DNA of 58,566 bases from Elusimicrobia bacterium GWA2_51_34 (GCA_001799565.1 MGTS01000005.1:5528-64093); one strand, 5' to 3'. Shown: positions 16,638 through 25,986, counted from the stretch's first letter. Made by a program: numbers and translations. Notes: generated from the sequence alone by a model not told the origin.

Positions 16638-17402
16638 ATGCGTGAATCAACCGGTTTAAATAAGTTTTCTACGGAAAAAACGGCTTTAGTAGCGGTTCTC
16701 AGGTCGCCCCGCGACCTGGAAATGGCGGCGCGGCGCCGCTGGTACCGGATACCCGTTAAAAAAGCTCCCAAACGCCGTTTTACGCACATCGCTTTCTATC
16801 AGCCGGCCTGCTTCAAACCCGACGGTAAAAGAATAGTATATTACGCCGAAGTAGCGGGTTGCCGAACGGAGCGCAGAATTGATATTTTCCCTGACGAACC
16901 CGGACATCCGGCGGCGCGGGAACTTTACTTTAAATACAGCCTGGGCCCGCTTATTAAACTTCCCCTGCCCGTTCTAAACACCAGCAGGAGCAGGGTATCT
17001 TTCGGGTACGCTTCGCTTAAGTCGTTGTCGCGGGCCAGGGATATACTCGGAATTTTTAATACGTTTCCCATTGAAAATATAATGTGCGACGCGTTGAAAT
17101 CAGCCGGTTTTAATTTTTACCGTGAATACATCATCATGCGGGGGAGAAAGACAAGATACCGGCTGGATTTCGCGTTATTGCGGAAAAACGGGAAACTGGA
17201 TATTGAATGCGACGGATATAATTGGCATTCCGCCCGCGCTCAGCGCGTTAAAGACGCTAAAAGGGATAAATGGCTGCGAAGCCATGGTTGGACAATACTT
17301 AGATTCGGCGAACATGCGGTGGTGAACAATTTAGAAGACTGTATCGGCAAGATAAATACGGCGGTCCAATTAATAGGGCAATACGGCCGGGCTGCCGGTT
17401 AA
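16638..17402 (+). CDS. DUF559 (Vsr-like) endonuclease-domain protein
   Basis: The 254-residue protein has a C-terminal DUF559 domain: YRLDFALLRKNGKLDIECDG with Asp and Glu of a PD-(D/E)XK nuclease core, then HSARAQRVKDAKRDKWLRSHGW and LRFGEHAV. The N-terminal 150 residues are basic and unrecognised. Vsr-related domains of this kind occur in repair, restriction and mobile contexts; many are of unknown role. It lies in the accessory stretch with the nucleotidyltransferase pair. No methylase or restriction partner is visible nearby. Confidence 0.75.
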   Translation: MRESTGLNKFSTEKTALVAVLRSPRDLEMAARRRWYRIPVKKAPKRRFTHIAFYQPACFKPDGKRIVYYAEVAGCRTERRIDIFPDEPGHPAARELYFKYSLGPLIKLPLPVLNTSRSRVSFGYASLKSLSRARDILGIFNTFPIENIMCDALKSAGFNFYREYIIMRGRKTRYRLDFALLRKNGKLDIECDGYNWHSARAQRVKDAKRDKWLRSHGWTILRFGEHAVVNNLEDCIGKINTAVQLIGQYGRAAG

Positions 17403-17451
17403 TTTGCTATTGTGAGAGAATCGGGCGGATTTGGATAATTATTCAGTTAAT

Positions 17452-18315
17452 ATGGAAAAAATGTTCCGGCGCGTGTTTATAGAGATAACCAACGTGTGCA
17501 ACCTGGCTTGCGGATTTTGCGCGGCAACATCACGCCCGCCGGCTTTCATGACGCCTGAAATGTTTGAGGCTGTCGCGTCGCAGGTTAGACCTTTCGCGAA
17601 GGTGGTTTCTCTGCATGTGCTGGGCGAGCCCTTCATGCATCCCCGGCTGCCGGAAATACTGCGCATTTGCTCGCGCCTGGGCCTCAGAGTGAATCTTGTC
17701 ACCAACGGAACGCTGCTGGATAAATTCGGCCCCGCTGTCTTTGCTGAAAAATGCCTCAGCCAGGTCACATTCTCGCTCCACTCGCTTGCCGCCCTGCCTT
17801 TTGGTGAGCGTCCACAAAAACTGCGCCGCCTGGCGGAGTTTGCCGGCGGAAAACGCGGGCCGTTTAAAATCGCTTTTCGTTTGAGGGGAAGGCGGGAAGA
17901 CGCTTTTTTTAAAGAAACTTTGGGTTATTTAATTAACGCCTTTCCAGCCTCAAGGCCGCAGGAGGGTTATGAGCAGGCGGCAACCCCCGGCGCTAAATCG
18001 TCTGGCGCGGGGGTAAAGCTTGCGGATAATGTCTACCTTAATATCGGAGCGCTGTTTGAATGGCGCGGCGGAGGAGGGGGTAAAAATAAAACGGGGTGTC
18101 TGGGCCTGCGGCATCATTTTGCAGTGCTATGCGCGGGTGAAGTTGTGCCGTGCTGCGCCGATTATGACGGCAATCTCTCAATAGGAAATGTAAATAAAAG
18201 ACCGCTAGCCGATATTTTGAGCAGTCCGCGGACCGCAATTCTCCGAGACAGCATAGCCGCTAAAACCCCGATGCCGGCCTACTGCGCCGCCTGCGGCTTC
18301 AGCGCGCCGGGCTGA
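17452..18315 (+). CDS. Radical SAM protein with SPASM-like C-terminus
   Basis: The product is about 287 residues from the ATG at 17452; TTG at 17431 and ATG at 17461 are alternatives. The motif ITNVCNLACGFCAA gives Cys-x3-Cys-x2-Cys for the radical SAM cluster. GEPFMHP and VTNGTLL follow as in SPASM-type enzymes. The C-terminus has GEVVPCCADYDG and YCAACGF, likely ligands of a second cluster. Such proteins modify peptides or small molecules, but the substrate is unknown and no precursor peptide gene is evident beside it. Confidence 0.82.
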   Translation: MEKMFRRVFIEITNVCNLACGFCAATSRPPAFMTPEMFEAVASQVRPFAKVVSLHVLGEPFMHPRLPEILRICSRLGLRVNLVTNGTLLDKFGPAVFAEKCLSQVTFSLHSLAALPFGERPQKLRRLAEFAGGKRGPFKIAFRLRGRREDAFFKETLGYLINAFPASRPQEGYEQAATPGAKSSGAGVKLADNVYLNIGALFEWRGGGGGKNKTGCLGLRHHFAVLCAGEVVPCCADYDGNLSIGNVNKRPLADILSSPRTAILRDSIAAKTPMPAYCAACGFSAPG

Positions 18316-18412
18316 CTTCATGATATTCGGATTTTTCCGCCGGTATTTTGCTCAAAGCCTTTAAAGCGCCGATCGGGCAAAGTTATCAGAATCTCCTGAA
18401 GCGACAACTTGT

Positions 18413-18418
18413 TATAAT
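18413..18418 (+). promoter_or_regulatory. Candidate -10 box of the adenosine deaminase gene
   Basis: TATAAT is 15 nt upstream of the ATG at 18434, leaving a leader of only about 8-9 nt. No matching -35 box is clear and no ribosome binding site fits. Confidence 0.4.
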
Positions 18419-18433
18419 TGTTTTGAGATCTAT

Positions 18434-19567
18434 ATGGAAGACGCCAGGAATGGACTTGAAGAAAAAATAAGGGAAATGCCCAAGGCGGAACTGCACCGGC
18501 ACCTTGAGGGCTGTGTGCGCGTTCCGACTATAATAAAATTGGCCCGCCGATACGGCCTTTCCCTTCCTACTTTTGATCCGGGCGAACTGGAGAAAGCAGC
18601 AAAACTCCACGCTCCCATGGATTCTTTGGCCGCCGTGCTTAAAATGTTTGAAATAGCGCAGTCGGTTTTTGTTTCATACTCCGCTTTGGAGGAAATAACT
18701 TTTCAGGCGCTTGAAGACGCATATAAGAACGAAAATATAAGGCTTCTGGAATTGCGCTATAGCCCGGACTTTATGCTTCGGGGGAAAACTCTGGACTGGC
18801 AGAAGTCTTTGGATGTAATGTCGGATGTGCTGGGGAAATTTGAAAAGGCGCATGATTTTGTAGGCGGAATAATTGTTATCGCTTCACGAAGTTACGGCAT
18901 GGACTCGGCGCTTAAGACAATTGATTTCGCCGTTAAGAATAAAACCTCCGTAATAGGTTTTGACCTGGCCGATAATGAAATAGACTATCCTTCCCGCCTT
19001 TACGGGGAAGCCGTTAAAAAACTGTGCCAGGCCGGCATACCGCTTACGGTGCATTCGGGCGAGGAAGGGCGCTACACGCAGGTTATAGAGACCATTGAAG
19101 AGCTGCGTCCCAGGCGTATAGGCCACGCGGTAAAAGCGGCGGACGATCCCGCCGGCCGCGCTATGCGGCTTATAAAGGAAAACTCCATCACCATAGAGGC
19201 CAACCCGTACAGTAACTATCTTACCCACTCCGTGGCTTCACTTGAAACTCACCCGCTTAAGAAATTTATAGAATCCGGCTTAAGCGTGTGCATAGGCGCA
19301 GATGACCCGGAAATACTGGATACCAGCCTTAACAAGGAATATTGGTTGTGTATGGAAAAGATGGGCCTTTCATTTGAGGATATAGACTACACCATAGAAT
19401 GCGCCCTGAACGGTTCCTTCCTGTCCGCCTCCAAAAAGCAGCAGGCCGAAAGGTTGTTGAAAAGCAACTATTCAGGTTCACGGTTCAGCGGTTTTTCGAT
19501 AAACAGTCCGGCGGAAACGGTTCAACGATTAAAAAAGCATGAAGATCGTGGGAAAAATAATCGTTAA
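18434..19567 (+). CDS. add: Adenosine deaminase family protein
   Basis: The 377-residue protein has metal-binding ELHRHLEGC (His-x-His, residues of about 20-28), HSGEEG with the catalytic Glu, RIGHAVK and GADDPEI (metal Asp pair), the full set of the family. It hydrolyses the amino group of adenosine or a related purine; adenine or aminodeoxyfutalosine deamination cannot be excluded. The wording IEANPYSN in place of the usual CPTSN deviates slightly. A nucleoside transporter, a purine-type permease and phosphopentomutase elsewhere in the window fit a salvage pathway. Confidence 0.88.
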   Translation: MEDARNGLEEKIREMPKAELHRHLEGCVRVPTIIKLARRYGLSLPTFDPGELEKAAKLHAPMDSLAAVLKMFEIAQSVFVSYSALEEITFQALEDAYKNENIRLLELRYSPDFMLRGKTLDWQKSLDVMSDVLGKFEKAHDFVGGIIVIASRSYGMDSALKTIDFAVKNKTSVIGFDLADNEIDYPSRLYGEAVKKLCQAGIPLTVHSGEEGRYTQVIETIEELRPRRIGHAVKAADDPAGRAMRLIKENSITIEANPYSNYLTHSVASLETHPLKKFIESGLSVCIGADDPEILDTSLNKEYWLCMEKMGLSFEDIDYTIECALNGSFLSASKKQQAERLLKSNYSGSRFSGFSINSPAETVQRLKKHEDRGKNNR

Positions 19568-19649
19568 TTCTGAACCGTGAATCTAAAAACCTGAGCGGTA
19601 ATGTTAACCTGAAAGTTGCAGTTGCAACTTTCTCTTTCGCAGTGACTCT

Positions 19650-19686
19650 GGCCTGTCGCTGGCCTATGGCGTAGTCAGCGACTGAG
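19650..19686. repeat. GTCGCTG/CAGCGAC hairpin element
   Basis: The 7 bp stem GTCGCTG (19655-19661) pairs with CAGCGAC (19676-19682). The sister element at 53494-53521 reads GTCGCGG and CCGCGAC, so both sides of the same base pair have changed together. Confidence 0.7.
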
Positions 19687-19717
19687 CTCAAGGTGCGCTG
19701 CGCGCGGCATACACCCT

Positions 19718-19768
19718 CGTGGATTTGGCGGCACTGCCGCTTCAAATCCACGCCCCGCTGCTGCGGGG
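19718..19768. terminator. Two adjacent strong hairpins, possible terminator of add
   Basis: The first stem is CGTGGATTTG paired with CAAATCCACG, with an inner GCGGCA/TGCCGC; the second is CCCCGC/GCGGGG with loop TGCT. No T-run follows, so intrinsic termination is uncertain. Confidence 0.45.
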
Positions 19769-19935
19769 AATCCTGCATAATTCTGTTCTCCTGTTTCCTC
19801 AATGAAAATCATCTTGAACTGAAGGATTCGGATTAAAAAGGCGTCCGGCCGCTTCTGAAAAGCTTTTGTTTTGGCTCTTATTTTGGGATAATATAGTTAA
19901 ATGATGTGGAATCTGCGGGTTGAGGAGAGTTTATA

Positions 19936-20676
19936 ATGAAAAAAATATTGAAAATAGCGCTGTTTTTGCTTGTCGCAGCCGGGATATTTGCCGGTGTGGC
20001 AAAGGCCGAACCTTTTTCGGATTTTAAAACTTACGCGGCTGAGGCTTACCTGAAGCCCTTTGCCGAAGACCTTGGCGGCTTGATAGGCGGGGCGGATTTT
20101 AACTCCGGCCGCGCGTTGGGCTTTCCCGGTTTTGACGCGGGAGTTGCCGCAACCGTGCAGTTAAAACCCAACTCAAAGAACCTTATACTTAAAAACGCCG
20201 ATGTTAAGGCTTTCGGCCTGCCGCTAGTGCAGGTGTCTGCGGGGTTGCCGGTGGTTGGAGCGGATATAACGCTTCGCGGGATAACGGTATCGGGTCTTTC
20301 TATAATCGGCGGCGGCGTGAGAAAATCGGTGATTAAAAGCGGCGCCCTTACCAAGTTCATCCCCGATGTATCCATTTCTGCTTTCTACGACGTTATAAAA
20401 TATGATTATTTCAAAGGCAGCCATATGTCTGTTAACGCGGCGGCTTCGTTTGATATACCGATTATAAAGCCTTTTATCGGGATCGGCCTGGACCGCACAA
20501 GCCTGGAGATAAAGGGCGTTTCCACGCTGCTCAACGGAGTTGACGCCAGCATTTCAAAACCCCGCTATACACTGGGCGTTAAATTCTCACCCATACCGCT
20601 GCTTTATGTGTACGGGGCTTACAGCAGCCTGCACGGACAAGGCGGCTATCAGGCCGGTTTCGGGGCTAGGTTCTGA
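19936..20676 (+). CDS. Exported beta-barrel-like outer membrane protein
   Basis: The 246-residue protein has a clear signal peptide, MKKILKIALFLLVAAGIFAG with cleavage after AKA near residue 24. The rest alternates polar and hydrophobic residues with many glycines and ends in phenylalanine (GGYQAGFGARF), as outer-membrane barrels do. It starts 4 bp after GGAGAG-like sequence (19923-19929 region). No specific family is recognised. It points to a diderm cell. Function could be adhesion or a small pore. Confidence 0.7.
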   Translation: MKKILKIALFLLVAAGIFAGVAKAEPFSDFKTYAAEAYLKPFAEDLGGLIGGADFNSGRALGFPGFDAGVAATVQLKPNSKNLILKNADVKAFGLPLVQVSAGLPVVGADITLRGITVSGLSIIGGGVRKSVIKSGALTKFIPDVSISAFYDVIKYDYFKGSHMSVNAAASFDIPIIKPFIGIGLDRTSLEIKGVSTLLNGVDASISKPRYTLGVKFSPIPLLYVYGAYSSLHGQGGYQAGFGARF

Positions 20677-20683
20677 CATCAAT

Positions 20684-20783
20684 CAGTTTAGAGGGTTTCA
20701 GGGTTGTGGAGTTTAGGAGTTAAAGAGTTTTAGAGTTAGAGAGTTCCGGAGTTCCCAACTCACAACTCTTCAACTCCCTGACA
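20684..20783. repeat. Periodic-arm inverted repeat (8 bp word, AGTTNNNG)
   Basis: The left arm has in-phase 8-mers such as AGTTTAGG, AGTTAAAG and AGTTAGAG; the right arm has CAACTC words. It lies between two same-strand genes. Confidence 0.82.
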
Positions 20784-20805
20784 CACGGTTTATTTGGAGA
20801 ATAAT

Positions 20806-22020
20806 ATGGAAACCGATCAGACACAGAACATGCAATCGCGGGAATGTCTTGAAATGATTGAGACTTATGGGGCCAATAATTATCACCCGTTGCCGCTGAT
20901 AATCGCTCAGGCGAAAGGCATGTGGGTGAAGGATCTGGAAGGCCGAAAATATATGGATATGTTAAGCGCCTACTCGGCCCTTAACCACGGCCACAGGCAT
21001 CCCAAAATTATGAAGTCCCTTGCTGAACAGGCGAAAAAAGTTACACTCACTTCGCGCGCTTTTAACAATGACCAGATAGGGCCGTTCTTTAAGGAACTGT
21101 GCGAATTCACAGGCTATGAAATGACCCTGCCCATGAATACAGGCGCCGAAGCCGTTGAGACCGCCATTAAGGCCGCGCGCAAATGGGGCTACAGGGTAAA
21201 AGGCGTGCCGGAAGGCAAAGCCGAAATAATAGTGTGCTCAAATAATTTTCACGGCCGCACCGTTTCCATCATATCATTCTCTACCGAGCCGCAGTATAAG
21301 GACGGCTTTGGCCCGTTTACCCCGGGGTTCAAGGTTGTGCCCTACGGCAACCTTGAAGAGTTAAAAGCCGCCGTAAACCCCGACACCGTGGCTTTTATGA
21401 TTGAGCCGATACAGGGCGAGGCGGGCATAATTGTGCCGCCTGAGGGATATTTGAAAGCCGCCTACGATATCTGCAAAGCTAACAGGGTGCTTTTTATGGC
21501 CGATGAAATACAGACCGGTTTCGGCCGTACCGGAAAAAAATTCTGCTGCGAGTACGACGGCGTTAAGCCCGACGTTATGATACTAGGCAAGGCGCTGGGC
21601 GGGGGGGTAATGCCGGTTTCCGCGGTGGTAGCCTCTAAAGAAATCCTCGGCGTGTTCAATCCGGGCGACCACGGAAGCACATTCGGCGGCAACCCGCTGG
21701 CCTGCGCGGTGGCCAGAACCGCCCTGAAAGTTTTAACCGAGGAAAACCTGGTTGAAAATTCCCGCGTGATGGGCGGGTATTTTATGGAAGAACTCCGCTC
21801 CATAAAAGGCCCGAACATAAAGGAAGTGCGGGGCCTTGGCCTGCTTATAGGAGTTGAGCTTAACAGTTCCGCGCGGCCTTTCTGCGAGCGGCTCATGGCT
21901 TTCGGTCTGCTTGCCAAGGAAACGCACGACCGTGTGATCCGTTTTGCCCCGCCGCTTATTATCACGAAGAAGGAAATAGACTGGGCTTTAAGGCGGATAA
22001 AGAAAGTGCTTGGGAAATAG
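20806..22020 (+). CDS. rocD: Ornithine aminotransferase
   Basis: The product is 404 residues from the ATG at 20806, which follows GGAGA at 20796-20800. Motifs [45 protein letters not shown] and the PLP-lysine region ILGKALGGG are specific to ornithine aminotransferase of the class III PLP family. The enzyme moves the delta-amino group of ornithine to 2-oxoglutarate, giving glutamate semialdehyde and linking arginine with proline. It is cytosolic. MurB follows after 14 bp and may be co-transcribed. Confidence 0.93.
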   Translation: METDQTQNMQSRECLEMIETYGANNYHPLPLIIAQAKGMWVKDLEGRKYMDMLSAYSALNHGHRHPKIMKSLAEQAKKVTLTSRAFNNDQIGPFFKELCEFTGYEMTLPMNTGAEAVETAIKAARKWGYRVKGVPEGKAEIIVCSNNFHGRTVSIISFSTEPQYKDGFGPFTPGFKVVPYGNLEELKAAVNPDTVAFMIEPIQGEAGIIVPPEGYLKAAYDICKANRVLFMADEIQTGFGRTGKKFCCEYDGVKPDVMILGKALGGGVMPVSAVVASKEILGVFNPGDHGSTFGGNPLACAVARTALKVLTEENLVENSRVMGGYFMEELRSIKGPNIKEVRGLGLLIGVELNSSARPFCERLMAFGLLAKETHDRVIRFAPPLIITKKEIDWALRRIKKVLGK

Positions 22021-22034
22021 CGAAGTGGATTACA

Positions 22035-22940
22035 ATGGATTCTGCCGAGGAAGAAAGCCTCAAAGATAAATTCGGGCCTTTCTGCTTTTTTAACGAGCCG
22101 GCCGCTAATTTTACCACCTACCGGGCGGGGGGCAGAGCCGCGGCGCTGGTAAAACCCGGCAACACCCGCGAACTGCTCTGGCTTTGGCGCTGGTGCCTTG
22201 GGAAAAAACTGCCTTTCCGCATACTGGGCAGGGGCTCAAATGTTCTGGTGAGCGACAAGGGACTTCCGGGCGTTACGGCCCTTACCGGAAGGCTTGCCTG
22301 CCTTGAACTGTCTGGCAATGCCGTAAAGGCGGGCGCCGGCGTTTTGTGGGATGACCTCGCGCGCGCTTGCGCGGAAAAAGGCCTCGGGGGCTGTGAGAAG
22401 TCTTCCGGTATTCCGGGTACAGTCGGCGGCGCTGTGCGCATGAACGCGGGGGCTTACGGCCAGGAAACATTTGACCGGCTTATCTCGGTTGAGGCGATGA
22501 ACGCCGAAGGGCGCGTTTTAACGTTAAAGAAAGATCAAATCGCGCATGGTTACAGGGTTGTGCCGGGGCTTGAAAATCTAATCATTATTTCAGCTTCTTT
22601 TGAATTTGAGCCGGGCCTGGCCGCGGAACTTCTGGCGGAACGGGCCCGTGTGCTTGCCAAAAGGGCCGAAAAACAGCCGCTTGACTATCCCTCTGCCGGC
22701 AGCGTCTTCAAACGGCCTGTCGGCGATTACGCCTCTCGGATTATAGATGCCTGCGGCCTTAAAGGCCTTAAAATAGGCGGGGCGCAGGTCTCGCCCAAAC
22801 ACGCGGGTTTTATAATTAATTCCGGCGGCGCCGCGGCGGCGGATATTTACCGCCTGATACGCAAAGTGCAGGCCGAAGTTAAAGTGAAAACGGGCGTTGA
22901 ATTGGAGCTTGAACAGGCGCTGCTTGGCGAGTTTGATTAA
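22035..22940 (+). CDS. murB: UDP-N-acetylenolpyruvoylglucosamine reductase
   Basis: The 301-residue flavoenzyme reduces the enolpyruvyl ether to form UDP-N-acetylmuramate in peptidoglycan synthesis. FAD-binding motifs ILGRGSNVLVSD and SGIPGTVGGAVRMNAGAYG are intact. PSAGSVFKRP carries the catalytic serine, and GAQVSPKHAGFIIN is typical of the C-terminal domain. The ATG at 22035 lies 14 bp after rocD without a strong ribosome binding site. The last codons and the stop lie in a hairpin shared with the convergent membrane-protein gene. Confidence 0.93.
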   Translation: MDSAEEESLKDKFGPFCFFNEPAANFTTYRAGGRAAALVKPGNTRELLWLWRWCLGKKLPFRILGRGSNVLVSDKGLPGVTALTGRLACLELSGNAVKAGAGVLWDDLARACAEKGLGGCEKSSGIPGTVGGAVRMNAGAYGQETFDRLISVEAMNAEGRVLTLKKDQIAHGYRVVPGLENLIIISASFEFEPGLAAELLAERARVLAKRAEKQPLDYPSAGSVFKRPVGDYASRIIDACGLKGLKIGGAQVSPKHAGFIINSGGAAAADIYRLIRKVQAEVKVKTGVELELEQALLGEFD

Positions 22941-23003
22941 CCCAAAAATTGCCGTTGAAATCGGTCCTCTATAGCGGATATCTACGGCAATTTTCGGGTT
23001 AAT
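22936..23003. terminator. Bidirectional hairpin holding both stop codons
   Basis: A 19 bp stem (22936-22954 with 22985-23003, one mismatch) spans the end of murB and the end of the convergent membrane-protein gene. The stop TAA of murB (22938-22940) and the stop of the other gene (complement of 22999-23001) occupy symmetrical positions in the two arms. Confidence 0.8.
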
Positions 23004-23352
23004 ACCGTTTAAAAATAAAAACATTTCCGGCCTTGCCGAAAGTAAGCGCCTTGAATAATAACCAGATAATCAAAGCCCCGGCAAGCATAAGGGGTATTCC
23101 TAAAACAGCCCCGATAAAAGTGGAAGTCAGCACCGCTCCGGCTATTATAAGCGTCAGAGCCATAAGGACAATGGCGGCCGAGAAAAGTATTTTTATTCTC
23201 AATATGAAAGAACGGAACCGCCCCATTAAGCTTTCGTCCGCGCGCGCGCCGCGACCGAACGGCATGGGGCCGCCCACTATTTCCGGTTCTATAGCTTCTT
23301 CGTCCGCGGCTGAGCTGTTTGGCGGAAAAGCCGGACTGTAATTTGCTTTCAT
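22999..23352 (-). CDS. Small two-helix membrane protein, hypothetical
   Basis: The 117-residue product is started at MKANYSPAF (ATG at 23352). A proline/acid-rich N-terminal half precedes two hydrophobic segments, about 65-84 (ILFSAAIVLMALTLIIAGAV) and 88-107. Such YIP1/DUF-like small membrane proteins are common and not recognised here. A promoter with TTGCGC, 18 bp, TATAAT (23362-23391, minus strand) ends 9 nt before the ATG, so the leader would be only 2-3 nt. Confidence 0.6.
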   Translation of the reverse strand: MKANYSPAFPPNSSAADEEAIEPEIVGGPMPFGRGARADESLMGRFRSFILRIKILFSAAIVLMALTLIIAGAVLTSTFIGAVLGIPLMLAGALIIWLLFKALTFGKAGNVFIFKRY

Positions 23353-23361
23353 ATCACATGA

Positions 23362-23391
23362 ATTATACTCCCTATAGCGCTTTGCGCGCAA
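23362..23391 (-). promoter_or_regulatory. Promoter of the small membrane protein gene
   Basis: Minus-strand TTGCGC (23386-23391) and TATAAT (23362-23367) have an 18 bp spacer. The start codon is 9 nt downstream, giving an almost leaderless transcript. Confidence 0.55.
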
Positions 23392-23533
23392 CATTTTTAT
23401 AAAGCATTTTTACAAAGCGCAGTTGGTATAATATAAAACGGTTAAGGCGGCAGGCAGAGGGACATAATAGAATAGAGGGTGCGGATATTGCCTTTCACCT
23501 TTTTACCCTGCCGCCTTTCTTTCGGGAGATACT

Positions 23534-24541
23534 GTGAGAAAAATTATTTTTATAGCGTTCGTTGCCGGACTTCTATATGCGCCTTTTCGCATCTGCGCGC
23601 AGAAGGATACTCCTGCCAACGCGCTTCTGCTTCTGCCCTCCGCGAATACGGCTTTTGACGTAAAATTTCAGACTTTCCTGGATTCTAAAGGCGCCAGGCT
23701 GCTCCAATCATTTCCTCCAACCGCTTTTATAGGCTATATCCCGAAAACGCTGGACGCGGAGTTGAAGAGAAAGTACGGGGCGCTTGTTTACAGGGATAAG
23801 GCAGAGGATATGTCCGAATTTTTCAGGCGCGGAGAAAGCGCGGTTTTTGCCGTTAACGCATGGAACAAGCGTTTTGTGGAGGACCCGCCGGAGGCGCCGC
23901 TTATAGTAAGTTCAAAAGTCCAGCGCGCGGGGAAAAAAGGGGAGGGTATAAACCTTTCCTGGAACGGGATGATGAAAGCGGTTTCCTACCGGTTGCAGAT
24001 AAGCACGGATGAAGCTTTTTCTTCCGTTTCCCTGAATACCACGCTGAAGCGGAACAGTTATAAGATCTTTCCGGCTTTCTGGAAAGATGGTGTTTACTAC
24101 TGGCGCGTTTCCGGAATTATGACGCTGAACAACGGGGAAAGAAAAGAAAGCGGGTTTTCCGCGGTAGACTCATTTGCCGTATCAAAGCCGCAGCACCCGG
24201 TTTCCGCCTCTAAACCCACGGCGCCCGCGCTGTCCTCAAACGTGAAATTCAGGAGGGGGCAGCTGCGCTGGGACGCCTCTTCCGGAAGGTATTACCGTCT
24301 TCAACTTTCAGAGACAAAAGATTTTTCCGCTCCGGCGGCGGACGTCTTTACGGATACCTGTAATTATAAAACGGAGGGCCTTGATATAAAGAGCGGTTCT
24401 CCGTATTATATGCGTGTGATGGCCTCCGACGGCTGGGTTTCCAGCGGTTGGTCCTCTGTTTTCAGGGTACTGCTGAAAGCTGAGGACCGTATTTCAGGAA
24501 ATAAACGTCCCGGCAGTAAAACGAGAGGCGCTAAACGTTGA
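23534..24541 (+). CDS. Exported protein with fibronectin III-like repeats
   Basis: The 335-residue protein starts at GTG (23534), preceded by GGGAGAT at 23524-23530. It has a signal peptide, MRKIIFIAFVAGLLYAPFRICAQ. The N-terminal part (FQTFLDSKGARLLQSFPPTAFIGYIP) resembles the inhibitor-I9/propeptide-like start of surface proteases. Two FN3-like modules with YRLQIS and YRLQLS and YYWRVSG follow. The tail is very basic (RPGSKTRGAKR). It is probably a surface or periplasmic protein. TATAAT-like boxes occur near 23430. Confidence 0.7.
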   Translation: MRKIIFIAFVAGLLYAPFRICAQKDTPANALLLLPSANTAFDVKFQTFLDSKGARLLQSFPPTAFIGYIPKTLDAELKRKYGALVYRDKAEDMSEFFRRGESAVFAVNAWNKRFVEDPPEAPLIVSSKVQRAGKKGEGINLSWNGMMKAVSYRLQISTDEAFSSVSLNTTLKRNSYKIFPAFWKDGVYYWRVSGIMTLNNGERKESGFSAVDSFAVSKPQHPVSASKPTAPALSSNVKFRRGQLRWDASSGRYYRLQLSETKDFSAPAADVFTDTCNYKTEGLDIKSGSPYYMRVMASDGWVSSGWSSVFRVLLKAEDRISGNKRPGSKTRGAKR

Positions 24542-24543
24542 AT

Positions 24544-24672
24544 GAGTCAAGGAGTTTTGAAGTCTGGGCGTCTGAGCGTCAGGGAGTACAGAGTTCTTAT
24601 CCCGGAGTTTCCGGCCGACTCTAAGACTCTCAAACTCCAAGACTCTGAGACTCTTAGACTCCCAGACTCCCG
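24544..24672. repeat. Periodic-arm inverted repeat (8 bp word, GAGTCNNN)
   Basis: Left arm of about 24544-24599 has 8-mers related to GAGTCAAG; right arm of about 24616-24672 has GACTCTNA in phase. It fills a convergent junction. The stop codon (complement of 24654-24656) and last residues SGSLGV of the glycosyltransferase are encoded by the right arm. Confidence 0.88.
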
Positions 24673-25889
24673 GAATTGATCCCAAGAGCTGTTTGCCATT
24701 CCACAATCTTTATTTTCAGGGAAAAGTCCTCGGCGCGCCGGCGGGCTGCGGCGCTGTATTTCTCAAGCCGGGCACTGTCGGACAGCAGGGCGGAGATATG
24801 TTTCGCCCAAAGCCGTTCCAGGCCGCTTATAACGGGTGTAAAGTCAGGGGCGGTAACCTGAAATTGAGGCATTAAAAGCCCGAAAGCGGTTTCTTCAGGA
24901 GCGGCCGCCTCTGTCTGGAAATCTGTTTCAGGGGCCATTATTTCACGGGGACCGGATCGGCAGTCGCAGGATATTACCGGCAGGCCGCACGCCAGGGCCT
25001 CAATAACGGAGTTTGGAAAACCTTCCCAGAGCGAGGGGAAGGCGAACAATACGGCTTTTGAGAAAAATTTATACGGGTTTTTTTGAAAGCCCAGAAAGAA
25101 CACATCATCTTTTGCCTGCGGCCCCGCGGCTCGGCCGGGGAAATATGCGTTAAGTCCCATAGCCGCGCATAAGCCTAGCAGCTTTTCCTCCAGCTCGCCT
25201 TTTCCCAGAAAAACCAGCGCCGCGTCCGGATCTGTTTTTTTAAGCCCGGCGAATATCCTGAGTAAATGCCAATGCCCTTTTTGGGTTCTAAGGCGGCCGC
25301 TTGTTATTATAACCGGCCTGGTAAAAACAGCTTCATGCCGGCTTTCAAGCGGCTCGGAGGACGCGGCGTTTATCGCCTCCGTGTCGCAGGCGTTCGTTAT
25401 TACCCTGATCTTTTCCGGAGGCGCGCCGAAGTTCTCCGTCAGGTCGCGCGCGTTGCCTTTTGAATTGGAAATTATTAAATCCGCCGCGGGATAGAGCTTC
25501 CTGATGATCGGTTTCATCAGCGCGCCGCGAATACCTGAAAAATCAACGGAAGGATGCGTGCGTTCGCAGATCACGGCGCGGTGCCCGCTTTTGCGCGCGG
25601 CCAGTATGTTTACAAAATTTGAGCGTTCCATTAAAGAGAGTACGGTGTCGCCTCGGCAGGTTTTGGCGGCAAGACGCGAGGCGTAGAGCGGTGATAAAAT
25701 TGTTTTTATGGCGCCGGGCAGCGAAGCGCCATGGTGTAAAAGGCTTGAAAACGGCGGCAGATCAGGGAGGGGGGAACATCCTCCGTCAAGAAGCAGGAAG
25801 GCTTCCGGCTTCATGGTTTTTGCAAGAAGCGCCGCCTGAATTTCCGCGCCGCCTCCAAACAGCGAATTAACCAGTATTTTTAAAGCCAT
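24654..25889 (-). CDS. Glycosyltransferase family 4
   Basis: The 411-residue protein has the GT-B fold signature: VNSLFGGGAEIQAALL at the N-terminus, ISNSKGNARDLTENFG in the linker, ITSGRLRTQKGHWHLLRIF at the start of the nucleotide-sugar domain, and FPSLWEGFPNSVIEALACG (the EGFPNSVIEA acceptor/donor loop). It transfers a sugar, perhaps for surface polysaccharide or glycoprotein. No other cell-wall sugar gene flanks it. The C-terminal end has been replaced by repeat-encoded residues. Confidence 0.88.
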   Translation of the reverse strand: MALKILVNSLFGGGAEIQAALLAKTMKPEAFLLLDGGCSPLPDLPPFSSLLHHGASLPGAIKTILSPLYASRLAAKTCRGDTVLSLMERSNFVNILAARKSGHRAVICERTHPSVDFSGIRGALMKPIIRKLYPAADLIISNSKGNARDLTENFGAPPEKIRVITNACDTEAINAASSEPLESRHEAVFTRPVIITSGRLRTQKGHWHLLRIFAGLKKTDPDAALVFLGKGELEEKLLGLCAAMGLNAYFPGRAAGPQAKDDVFFLGFQKNPYKFFSKAVLFAFPSLWEGFPNSVIEALACGLPVISCDCRSGPREIMAPETDFQTEAAAPEETAFGLLMPQFQVTAPDFTPVISGLERLWAKHISALLSDSARLEKYSAAARRRAEDFSLKIKIVEWQTALGINSGSLGV

Positions 25890-25986
25890 ATGTGACTACA
25901 GGTTGCTTAGGCTGAGGGCTGCCGGCAGACTGACAGTTTTTTAATAAATTTGTATTTATGATTAGCCTGACAGCCTTGCACTTCTC

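Larger units (their letters stand above)
19568..19935. other. Intergenic region with hairpin elements
   Basis: No gene is seen. It holds a short GTCGCTG/CAGCGAC element (19655-19682), a 10 bp hairpin with an inner 6 bp stem (19718-19752), and CCCCGC-TGCT-GCGGGG (19753-19768). AT-rich sequence near 19865-19900 with TAATATA and TATAGT is a likely promoter of the outer-membrane protein gene. Confidence 0.55.
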
